From: Mucilaginibacter sp. OK268
GTDB lineage: Bacteria; Bacteroidota; Bacteroidia; Sphingobacteriales; Sphingobacteriaceae
Assembly (NCBI RefSeq): GCF_900103125.1
Contig: NZ_FNJV01000002.1
Location: 248,001-312,000, forward strand
DNA length: 64,000 nt
Direction of reading: 5' to 3'
Below, piece after piece: positions 1 to 7,397 of this stretch. The notes under the pieces are model-generated. The model was given only the letters and a program-made list of their open reading frames with translations, was not told where the DNA came from and ran no database searches. Position numbers and translations under genes: made by a program. Each line of letters starts with the position of its first letter. Positions within the stretch are counted from its first letter, which is position 1.

Positions 1-126
1 GCAGAAGCTGCCAATTGGTTTGCCCCATGGAATAAAATTACCGATCCGCAAACCGGCAAAAAGATAGTAAGCAACTCATTAACAAAAAGACGCGCTAAAG
101 AAAGCACTTTATTCAAACAACCATGA
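1..126 (+). CDS. C-terminal end of an unidentified phage-like protein (partial)
   Basis: The reading frame is open from the left edge and ends at TGA 124-126, giving 41 residues of a C-terminus rich in basic and polar residues (ending in LFKQP). The next gene starts inside this stop codon (ATGA overlap), so the two are translationally coupled. Too little is visible to name a family. The tight overlap with a small holin-like membrane protein suggests a late phage or phage-derived cassette; that is inference from context. Confidence 0.5.
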   Translation, partial: AEAANWFAPWNKITDPQTGKKIVSNSLTKRRAKESTLFKQP

Positions 127-374
127 CAACTATAGAACATCGCGAAATTAAAGGCATTACCCTTAAAAATATCCTGGTAACGGTACTCAGTACAATCAGT
201 ATAGTTATGTCCGTAATGACAACCTATTTTCAATTGAAGAGCGATATTAAAGATGTTCGCTCTACACAAGAAATCCAATCTCGCGTCAACGAAATAAGAT
301 TAAAGGTTTTAGAGGGTCAGGTGGCCGTATTACAACAAGACGTAAATAAACTTAAAGACAATAAAAAACGATGA
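123..374 (+). CDS. Small membrane protein with C-terminal coiled coil, holin-like
   Basis: An 83-residue protein with one clear hydrophobic segment at about residues 14-38 (KNILVTVLSTISIVMSVMTT), followed by a charged heptad-like helix (residues 40-80) ending in a basic tail. One N-terminal membrane segment plus a soluble coiled coil is the layout of many small phage holin-like or lysis accessory proteins, but no family-specific motif is seen. It overlaps the preceding gene by ATGA and the following gene by four bases, so all three are probably one transcript. The function is inferred from size, topology and context only; a generic phage-region hypothetical protein is the alternative. Confidence 0.6.
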   Translation: MTTIEHREIKGITLKNILVTVLSTISIVMSVMTTYFQLKSDIKDVRSTQEIQSRVNEIRLKVLEGQVAVLQQDVNKLKDNKKR

Positions 375-813
375 GCTTAAACACATTTTTAAAAAAGATC
401 TGGAATCAGATTGAAGTACTTTTTGGTGGACTTCCAACAGAAATCAAAACAGCATTGCAAATTGGGATTACCATAACAGAGAATATTAAAAACTTTGTAG
501 ACTCCCCTATTGCGGATATATTCACTTCAATTATTCCCGGAAATATTGATGATGTTATTAAAGATAGACTCCGGGCAACTCTCCCCATTTTCTTAACCGA
601 ATTAAAACTGGTTGAAAGCTCTTTACAGATCTCATCGTAAAAGCTGCAATTGAGGTTATACAAACAATGGATAAGAATATTAAGCCGGGAATCCTTCATC
701 AGCTATCTATACTGGTGGCGCAAATTGCCGCTGACGGAAAGTTAAGCTGGAGTGATGGTGTGCTTTTATCTCAGTGGTACTATGAACACAAGTTCAAAGT
801 AGTTGAAGAATAA
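371..813 (+). pseudogene. Small phage-like protein broken by a one-base frameshift
   Basis: The first frame starts at ATG 371 and stops at 638-640 after 89 residues. The frame one base back is open from about 616 and continues to TAA 811-813, with ATG 667 as its first internal start (48 residues, ending in KFKVVEE). Joining the frames near the A-run at 615-617 gives LKLVE-KLFTDLIVKAAIEV, a smooth amphipathic sequence, and a total of 147 residues if one base is restored. The C-terminal part holds AADGKLSWSDGVLLSQW. No classic slippery heptamer lies at the junction, so a deletion in the A-run or a sequencing error is more likely than programmed frameshifting. The family is not recognised; the small size and neighbours suggest a phage accessory gene. 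Confidence 0.5.
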
Positions 814-837
814 AACTACGATTAGTGTTTTAAGGTG

Positions 838-921
838 TGCCCAGGAGCGGATTCGAACCGCCACATCCTTACGAATGCCACCCCCTCAAGATGGTGCGTC
901 TACCAATTTCGCCACCTGGGC
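838..921 (-). tRNA. tRNA-Leu (GAG anticodon)
   Basis: Reading the minus strand from 921, the sequence folds as a class II tRNA: acceptor GCCCAGG pairs with CCTGGGC, discriminator A, D-arm with AAATTGGTAGACG, anticodon stem CCATC/GGTGG around loop TTGAGGG (anticodon GAG), a variable arm, and a T-arm with GGTTCGAATCC. Length is 84 nt without CCA. It lies downstream of a second tRNA-Leu on the same strand and probably shares its promoter. Its 3' end faces the phage-like genes at 1-813. Confidence 0.95.
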
Positions 922-984
922 TTTTCATTAAAAAATAGTAGCCTTAAATAATAATTACTTAAGGCTACTCAATCAAATCAGGCG

Positions 985-1068
985 TGCCCGAAGAGAGACT
1001 CGAACTCTCAAGAGACAATTCTCAACGGCTTCTGAGACCGCAACGTTTACCAATTTCGCCATCCGGGC
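985..1068 (-). tRNA. tRNA-Leu (CAG anticodon)
   Basis: On the minus strand from 1068: acceptor GCCCGGA with partner TTCGGGC, D-loop AAATTGGTAAACG, anticodon stem GCGGT/GCCGT around loop CTCAGAA (anticodon CAG), a long variable arm typical of leucine tRNAs, and T-arm AGTTCGAGTCT. Length is 84 nt; CCA is not encoded. It is the first of two tandem leucine tRNAs. Confidence 0.93.
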
Positions 1069-1133
1069 TTATTGCTCTGATGTTTCAAGATCGCAATGGA
1101 GCGATTTTATACATCGATTAATTAATAAGCGTG

Positions 1134-1141
1134 CAAATATA
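1134..1141 (-). promoter_or_regulatory. Bacteroidota-type -7 box for the tRNA-Leu pair
   Basis: The minus strand reads TATATTTG, matching the Bacteroidota housekeeping -7 consensus TAnnTTTG, about 65 bases before the tRNA-Leu(CAG) 5' end. A weak -33 candidate (ATTG) lies 18 bases further upstream. Position and motif fit a promoter serving both leucine tRNAs. Confidence 0.5.
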
Positions 1142-1250
1142 ATCGTTTCAATCAAATTGCAATCTAAATAATATAAAAATTGATAAGTAATTGCCATTTG
1201 CATGCTTTTAAATTAATTTCGGATAAAACTGTATCCTTTATTCGAAATTA

Positions 1251-2267
1251 ATGAAAACAAGATATCACCTCATTACCAGCATTTTATTTCCTCTTTTATT
1301 TCTATCGTCAATCACCAAATCACAAAGCGTGGTGCTCTTACAGCAAGATAAACCTACAAGTATTAGAGGGTTATCTGTTGTAAATGATAAAACAGCATGG
1401 ATCAGTGGCAGTAAAGGATATATCGCCACAACTAACGATGGAGGCAAAACATGGGATTGGCAACAGATAAAAGGTTATGAAAAATCTGAATTCCGGGATA
1501 TTGAAGCATTTTCAGATAAAGAAGCGGTGATCATGAGCTCTGGTACGCCATCATTAGTACTGAAAACCATTGATGGAGGTAAAAGCTGGCAGGAAAAATA
1601 TCGAAAAGCTGATACTACTTATTTTTTTGATGCCATGGATTTTGTAGATAAGCGGCATGGATACATCCTTGGAGATCCTATTAAAGATAAGTTTTTGTTA
1701 ATGGAGACTAAGGATGGTGGTGAAACATGGACTAATGTGGCCAACCCTCCCACTGCGTTGCCGAGCGAAGCGGCTTTCGCGGCCAGTGGTACTTGCTTCC
1801 GGGTATATAACAGAAATTTATTTATTGTATCCGGAGGTAAAAACAGCAGAATGATCAGTACTGTAAATGGCATCGACGGATATAATTATGTCAATCTTCC
1901 CCTCACTCATTCAAAATCAAGCCAGGGCGCATTCTCTTTAGCATCCGGAAAAAATGAGATCATCATAGTTGGCGGTGATTATGAAAATGATAAAAGAACA
2001 GATTCTGTAGCCACGATTTTCAAACTCCACCCTCCTGCTTTTAATAATCCAGTTCAAGGGCCTTGGGGCTTTCAATCATGTGTAGAATATATTAAAGGTG
2101 ATATATTTCTCTCCACTGGCACTTCCGGAAGTAACATCACCACTGATGGCGGTCATACCTGGAGGAAGGTAGATAGTGCAAGTTTTAATGTTTGCAGGAA
2201 ATCAAAGCGAGGAAAAATGGTTTTACTTGCCGGAAATAACGGCAAAATAGCGATTTTTAAAATGTAG
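1251..2267 (+). CDS. Secreted YCF48/BNR-type beta-propeller protein
   Basis: A 338-residue protein with a signal peptide (residues 1-24, hydrophobic core ITSILFPLLFLSSI). The mature part is built of repeated propeller blades with the BNR/Asp-box signature: TTNDGGKTW (about 62-70), KTIDGGKSW, ETKDGGETW and TTDGGHTW. The sequence resembles the YCF48/Hcf136-like secreted proteins often annotated as oxidoreductases in Bacteroidota, with RDIEAF and MDFVDKRHGYILG motifs between blades. Such proteins are periplasmic or surface propellers of unknown substrate; no catalytic residues can be assigned. It stands alone between tRNA genes, with no operon partner. Start ATG 1251 gives a complete signal peptide. 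Confidence 0.8.
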   Translation: MKTRYHLITSILFPLLFLSSITKSQSVVLLQQDKPTSIRGLSVVNDKTAWISGSKGYIATTNDGGKTWDWQQIKGYEKSEFRDIEAFSDKEAVIMSSGTPSLVLKTIDGGKSWQEKYRKADTTYFFDAMDFVDKRHGYILGDPIKDKFLLMETKDGGETWTNVANPPTALPSEAAFAASGTCFRVYNRNLFIVSGGKNSRMISTVNGIDGYNYVNLPLTHSKSSQGAFSLASGKNEIIIVGGDYENDKRTDSVATIFKLHPPAFNNPVQGPWGFQSCVEYIKGDIFLSTGTSGSNITTDGGHTWRKVDSASFNVCRKSKRGKMVLLAGNNGKIAIFKM

Positions 2268-2320
2268 TTTATTGGCAATGAATGCCTTAAAAAATACTTG
2301 TAAATTAATTCAAAAAAAGG

Positions 2321-2352
2321 CTTGCACCATATATCAAATACTCCTATATTTG
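2321..2352 (+). promoter_or_regulatory. Promoter of tRNA-Lys
   Basis: A CTTG element at 2321-2324 and TATATTTG at 2345-2352 are separated by 20 bases, close to the Bacteroidota consensus TTTG-N19-TAnnTTTG. The -7 box ends about 48 bases before the tRNA-Lys gene. Confidence 0.6.
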
Positions 2353-2400
2353 CACCACTTTAAACGGAAACGGTAACACAATCGAAGAAGTTAAAAGTAA

Positions 2401-2473
2401 GATTCCGTAGCTCAGCTGGTAGAGCATAACACTTTTAATGTTGGGGTCCTGGGTTCGAATCCCAGCGGGATCA
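2401..2473 (+). tRNA. tRNA-Lys (TTT anticodon)
   Basis: A standard 73-nt tRNA without CCA: acceptor GATTCCG pairs with CGGGATC, discriminator A, D-arm GCTCAGCTGGTAGAGC, anticodon stem TAACA/TGTTG around loop CTTTTAA (anticodon TTT), and T-arm with GGGTTCGAATCCC. Confidence 0.97.
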
Positions 2474-2487
2474 CTGGAAGACCCACC

Positions 2488-2527
2488 AAACTAAAAAGGC
2501 CTCTTTAAAAAGAGGCCTTTTTAGTTT
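2488..2527. terminator. Strong terminator hairpin after tRNA-Lys
   Basis: Near-perfect inverted repeat: AAACTAAAAAGGCCTCTTT, two-base spacer, then AAAGAGGCCTTTTTAGTTT. The GC core AGGCCTCTTT is followed by T5. It sits 15 bases after tRNA-Lys and could act in both directions. Confidence 0.85.
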
Positions 2528-2995
2528 AAACAACCTTTGCTTCAAAATTTCAATACGAGTTAAATCAACTTAATTCAAACAAATCGGTGCCCATTCGATA
2601 CCCTTTTACTTTTTCCGGAATTCAGGAACACCGAATTTCGCTGGCCCTGTTACATCAGTTTGATTTTCAGTTCAAAGAACCATATCTCATTGTTTGTACC
2701 CGTCCTCGGAACGGCAATTGATCCATGAAGTAAAAAAGGAGATAAAAAAGAGAGGCAACGATCGTCTATGGAATAAAGCCTTACTAAATAAGTAAGGCTT
2801 TTCCGTTTTTCGAGGAATTTAACAGAATGAACACGACTGGGTGTATTGGAAACCGTTAAAGATGACAATGAATAAAATTATGATAGAAAAAGGTTTTAGA
2901 ATGCTTTCATTATTTAAACATTCCAAAAATCAAAAGATGAAACAAGATATGCTCTATGAACCCGAAACTTGTGCTGTTTGAATGATATAAGGTAA
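2528..2995. other. Gene-free stretch with a possible decayed coding remnant
   Basis: No intact gene is seen. On the plus strand, 2664-2795 reads open for 43 codons ending in a charged helix (KKEIKKRGNDRLWNKAL), and the other frame just upstream (FDFQFKEPYLIVCTRP) also looks protein-like, which suggests a short frameshifted gene remnant. At 2778-2798 GCCTTAC and GTAAGGC form a hairpin followed by TTTT, possibly its old terminator. The position after a tRNA gene fits accessory DNA, but no family is recognised. Confidence 0.3.
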
Positions 2996-3025
2996 TAAAA
3001 AATGCCCGGCTTACGGGCCAGGCAT
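2996..3025 (-). terminator. Terminator at the end of the peptidase operon
   Basis: On the minus strand ATGCCTGGCCC, a short loop and GCCGGGCAT form a GC-rich stem followed by six T. It lies about 30 bases past the stop of the M14 gene at 3056, the last gene of the leftward operon. Confidence 0.8.
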
Positions 3026-3055
3026 CAAACAATCAAACAAACAAAGTTTTTAAAA

Positions 3056-5860
3056 CTATTTACCGGTACTATATAATTGATTAAAAAGCAATTTAAATGT
3101 GCCATGTGATTGTGCACGAAAAGTTATTTCGGGGCCAAAGGCATACAATACTCCTTTGCCAACCGGAGCCACAAAGGCTGCAATCCCATCTTTTAAATAA
3201 GCTTGCCCCCATGCCCAGCCACTTCTCAATGGTTTATCAGTTGAGAACCACGCTATCGGCTTCACTCCCTTCTCCACAGCACCGCTATCCAGTTTAAAAA
3301 CAGGGCTGTTGTCAAAATCAATATCAGTGGTATTACCCATGCCCCATGCAGCTGGCACCGTTGGATCAACACTGACACTCAGAATGCTTCCTGGTACGTA
3401 ATATTTTGTTCCTGGTAATGGTTTATCTTCGTTTTTGCTATTCTTCTCAACAAGCTCATTACGAACGGGCAGACCAAGGTGGTAAGCAAGGTTGGTACTG
3501 CTGCCTATAGTAACTACAGATCCACCATCTTCCAGGAAGGATTTAAGTTGAGGGACTGACTTCTCCGGAGTTATTTTACCCAGTCGGTTCTTAAATTCTG
3601 CTGTTACTTCTTCCGGTTTGGGTTCACGATCTGCAAATAAGCTTACCCTGTTGCCCCTTTCGCCACCAACCGGTGGGATTGCCCTCGTCACAAATATAAT
3701 TACATCGTATTTGCTGTGCAGGTTACCGGCATCAATATCCTGCGGATAGATAATATCGTAAGGAAAATGATACTGTTCCAAAAGCCAGCGTACCCATCCC
3801 GAAGGTATCGAACCACCATAGGTATCCCAAAGAGCAATTCGCATGGATGATATTTTTACCGCATCAGCCGGACGCTGTTCAATTGCGGTAGCTTTAATAC
3901 CCACGTCGGCTGCTGCCTTTTCCAGTATCAATTTGGTATTTGCCCCGGCGGGGATAAAGAAAGTGCCTGTTTCTGACATACCTGCAGTGCCTTTTGGCAA
4001 GCGATAGACCTCGACACCCACTTTAAGCAAGTTATTAACGACTATAAAAGCATTGTTTACCTGCGAGCTCAACAGATAACCAGCACCTGTGGTTGCAGCA
4101 AAGGTTTGCTTTGGCGAAGACTGGATCTTTCCATAAGGAATGGGTTGAAAGGGTCCGTTGAAACTATCAAGTATACGATCAAAATGTACGCCCATTTGAA
4201 AAGCAAGTGTCCAGCCGGCAGCGTCATAAGGTTTAATTGGAGGGCCGCCAGGATAAAGAAAATCATTGGGATGATCCTGCGGCTCAAACATATCCAGTAC
4301 GTGAGGCCGAAATGCCTGGTTGGTCTTTACGATATAAGAGCCTGCCGGGTATTTTTTCCCTGCTACGGTAAAATCGGCGTTTGCCTTTTGTACCTGAATA
4401 CCTGCTTTGATCAAAGCATTGATGAATTGTGTTGCCGTTGGAAAATCGGGCTGATCTGCGGGAAGGATATAACCTCTCGGATCACGAAGGGTGGGGTTTT
4501 TCAGTACCGCGTCATAGTATTTCATCGGGATATTACTCCCTCTTGTGCTCCAACCCATAGGGTCATCCGGGTTACCTCCACCAGTATTGCCTGCGTCGGG
4601 TTTTTCTGTAACTTTTTGATCAGCCTTATACGCCTGTGTAATGGCATCAGACCGTTTAGGTGATAGTGTCCAGTTATCTTTATTACCCCGGTTAATGGCA
4701 TTTTTACCCATCCGGTAAATATTGAATAGAACCTCATCATGCTGGCGCGCCGCATAATCAAGCACGGCATAGTTCAGGGAAACCGAGTAATCTATCGACT
4801 GGCGGAAATGCCAAACATCCTGCGGCAAAACGGGATTTGGCGTGGCACCATTCGGGATCAGGCGTTGCGGGACAACGGGAATCTTCTCGGGCGTAGGGTT
4901 GCCTATTATTTCCGTTAGCAAACCGATCATGTTGTGGAACTGTGTAGTGGTGCGCAAACCGCCATTGTACCAGGTAGAAAAGCTGGAGCCCGTTAACCGG
5001 GTATACCCGGGTTTATTCTCCGTATTAAGCCGGCTGTACATGGCTGCGCCGAGCGCATCTATCCCGGTGATCATTAAAGGATCAAACACATAGTTAAACG
5101 GATCGCGGTAAGGCGGCCCTGCCAGAACAGAGCCCTCGGGACCCCGTTGATGATGGTTGTACATGATCTGCGGAAACCATTCCAGGAACAGTTGCCTGTT
5201 CATATTGGTACTTTCCTTCGTGTTCATCATATAAAAATCGCGGTTATTATCATGTCCTATATATTTCTCATACAGGCGCGGGATGTTCAGGTTCCGTTTT
5301 TTGGGGTCGCTCTCCTGCATGTACCAGTTTGATACCAGCTCCATACCATCGGGGTTGGCATGTGTCATCAGGATAATTACATTATCCAATATCCGAATTG
5401 TTTCCGGGTCTTTACGGCTTACAAGCTGATACATGGTTTCAATGAGCTGGTGCGCACCCACAACCTCCGTAGCGTGCAAACCTCCATCAATCCATACAAC
5501 GGCTTTGCCTTTGGCTGCCATTGCAAGCGCTTGTTGATCTGAAATACCCTCTGCCCGGGCCAGTTTCTGAGATATCTCCTTATACTTATTCAGGTTCTTT
5601 ATATTCGCCGGCGACGATACGATCATCATATATTGATGACGCCCCTCTTCGGTAAGACCAATATCCACCAGTTTTGTACGGTTGGATACAGCAGCTAATT
5701 TTTTAAAATATGCCGCAGTACTGGTATAATTGGTGAGTTTATAATCATCGCCTATATTAAAGCCAAAAAAGCTTTTTGGCGAAGGTATGGTTTGCGCCTG
5801 CGCAGCAGATATGCACAGCCATAACAGTACGATCAGTGTATAACAACTTTTAATTTTCAT
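3056..5860 (-). CDS. Secreted M14-family zinc carboxypeptidase (paralogue 1)
   Basis: A 934-residue protein with a signal peptide (residues 1-22, cleaved around AQA-QT). The N-terminal catalytic domain carries the M14 zinc motif HxxE in GGLHATEVVG (His129, Glu132), HANPDG at 168-173, NNRDF (205-209) as the likely Asn-Arg carboxylate-binding pair, and a later His in YNHHQRG (about 236) as third ligand. A long C-terminal part, about 600 residues and including a glutamine-amidotransferase-like segment (IIFVTRAIPP), matches the large Bacteroidota M14 proteins. It should trim peptides in the periplasm or at the surface. It is highly similar along its length to the gene at 7398-10175, so the two arose by duplication; an AbgB-like gene lies between them. 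Start ATG 5860 gives a normal signal peptide. Confidence 0.85.
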   Translation of the reverse strand: MKIKSCYTLIVLLWLCISAAQAQTIPSPKSFFGFNIGDDYKLTNYTSTAAYFKKLAAVSNRTKLVDIGLTEEGRHQYMMIVSSPANIKNLNKYKEISQKLARAEGISDQQALAMAAKGKAVVWIDGGLHATEVVGAHQLIETMYQLVSRKDPETIRILDNVIILMTHANPDGMELVSNWYMQESDPKKRNLNIPRLYEKYIGHDNNRDFYMMNTKESTNMNRQLFLEWFPQIMYNHHQRGPEGSVLAGPPYRDPFNYVFDPLMITGIDALGAAMYSRLNTENKPGYTRLTGSSFSTWYNGGLRTTTQFHNMIGLLTEIIGNPTPEKIPVVPQRLIPNGATPNPVLPQDVWHFRQSIDYSVSLNYAVLDYAARQHDEVLFNIYRMGKNAINRGNKDNWTLSPKRSDAITQAYKADQKVTEKPDAGNTGGGNPDDPMGWSTRGSNIPMKYYDAVLKNPTLRDPRGYILPADQPDFPTATQFINALIKAGIQVQKANADFTVAGKKYPAGSYIVKTNQAFRPHVLDMFEPQDHPNDFLYPGGPPIKPYDAAGWTLAFQMGVHFDRILDSFNGPFQPIPYGKIQSSPKQTFAATTGAGYLLSSQVNNAFIVVNNLLKVGVEVYRLPKGTAGMSETGTFFIPAGANTKLILEKAAADVGIKATAIEQRPADAVKISSMRIALWDTYGGSIPSGWVRWLLEQYHFPYDIIYPQDIDAGNLHSKYDVIIFVTRAIPPVGGERGNRVSLFADREPKPEEVTAEFKNRLGKITPEKSVPQLKSFLEDGGSVVTIGSSTNLAYHLGLPVRNELVEKNSKNEDKPLPGTKYYVPGSILSVSVDPTVPAAWGMGNTTDIDFDNSPVFKLDSGAVEKGVKPIAWFSTDKPLRSGWAWGQAYLKDGIAAFVAPVGKGVLYAFGPEITFRAQSHGTFKLLFNQLYSTGK

Positions 5861-5908
5861 AAGATAAGTTTTGGTTATAAAGTATAGTGATCATTCATTT
5901 TTAATAAA

Positions 5909-7358
5909 TCATTTACGATAATCCAATGCTGGTTTCCTGTTACCCAACATGGCATCATACTTAAAATCAGTTCCCCTTTTGTCAGTCAGTTCGGTATTGG
6001 CTTTCTTCACCAATTCAGGGTTCTTAAACAAATCATAAGCAGAAAGTGCAATAGTTTTAGCCGCTACCATCATTCCCTTGGCACCTATACTGGTACCCGC
6101 GGCAGCTACGTTTTGCCAGCTATGTCCCGAAGAGCCCGGTACAAATGTTGCCGTTATAATGCCTGCAGTGGGAACGGTCCAGCTTACATCGCCTACATCT
6201 GAAGATGCTCCTCCCGCTTCGGTTGAAACGCTGAAAGGTTTGATATTTGCGGTAGCTTCGGCAAACGGAATGGGTTTACTATTACCAATGAATGTAGTCT
6301 GTAGCTTTTCGGCAAACTGTTTTTCCGGTTCGGTATAGGTAAACCCTTTTACAATCCGCAGGTTATTATCCATCACTTTGGATAAGGTTAAGTTTGGCAG
6401 CATATTATACACCCCCCCCAATCACCTCATAATCCATCCGGGTACCGGTACCCATGGCCGCGCCTTCGGCTGCTTTTACTACCCGTTCCCAGATCTCTTT
6501 AACAGTTTGCATCTGGGGATTCCGTACATAATAATAAACCTCGGCAAAGGCTGGTACCACATTAGGCGCTTCGCCCCCATGGGTAATTACATAATGGATC
6601 CGGGTATCTGAGGGAATATGTTCACGCATCATGTTCACCATATTATCCATCGCTTCAACAGCGTCTAAAGCCGATCGTCCTTTTTCAGGCGCGGCGGAAG
6701 CGTGTGAAGCCACCCCATAAAATCTGAATTTGGCATTTTTGTTGGCCAACCAGGGTGTAATACCTGCTGAGTTTTCATTACCCGGATGCCAGTGCAACAC
6801 CGCGTTTACATCATTAAAAAGCCCCGCCCTTACCATATATACTTTCCCTGATCCACCTTCTTCGGCGGGGCAGCCGTATAAGCGGATGGTTCCTTTTTTA
6901 CCTGAACTTTTGAGCCAGTCTTTAACCGCAATGGCCGCCGCTACAGATGCGGTGCCAAATAGATTATGGCCACAACCGTGACCCGCAGCCCCGCTGACCA
7001 ATGCTTTCTGTTCGGGTTCATCCACGTTTGATAAACCGGGCAGGGCATCATATTCGGCCAGGATGCCAATAACCGGCTCACCGCTTCCGTACGAAGCCAC
7101 AAACGCGGTAGGAATTTCGGCAACACCTGCTTTTACATCAAAACCGGCATTTTTTAACTCTTCCTGCAATAAGGCAGAGCTTTTCACTTCCAGGTAACCA
7201 GGTTCAGCATAGTTCCAGATCTGGTGGGCAATTTTGGCATAGTTTGCTTCCTTACCTTGTATGGAAGCAATGATCTTTTCTTTCTCCGCGTTTTTCTGCG
7301 CAAAGGTCATCAGCACAATACTCGAGAAAAAATTAAGCAATAGGATTCTTTTAAACAT
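5909..7358 (-). pseudogene. M20D amidohydrolase (AbgB-like), frameshifted at a G8 tract
   Basis: Two frames of one gene: residues 1-317 run from 7358 to 6405 and 170 residues continue in the next frame to 5909. The break is at a run of eight C (6412-6419; eight G on the coding strand). With seven G the reading is VIGGVYNMLPN, which continues smoothly, giving about 482 residues, normal for the AbgB/amidohydrolase family. A signal peptide is visible (residues 1-20, ending TFA-Q). The M20 metal and catalytic residues are intact in the first part: AGHGCGHNLFG (127-137) and CPAEEGGSGK (163-172). Members hydrolyse amide bonds of N-acyl amino acids or p-aminobenzoyl-glutamate; the substrate here is unknown. 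It could be a true pseudogene, a slippage-controlled gene or a sequencing error. Confidence 0.75.
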
Positions 7359-7397
7359 AAAAATGTTTTGATACTTTGTTAAACCATTAAACCGATA

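Noticed and set aside
371..640. Programmed ribosomal frameshifting in the phage-like gene
   Set aside because: The junction has no X-XXY-YYZ slippery heptamer and no obvious stimulatory hairpin; a lost A explains it more simply.
4106..4663. A 185-codon open frame on the plus strand
   Set aside because: It is antisense to the M14 carboxypeptidase gene, has a cysteine- and arginine-rich composition and no domain; a shadow frame.
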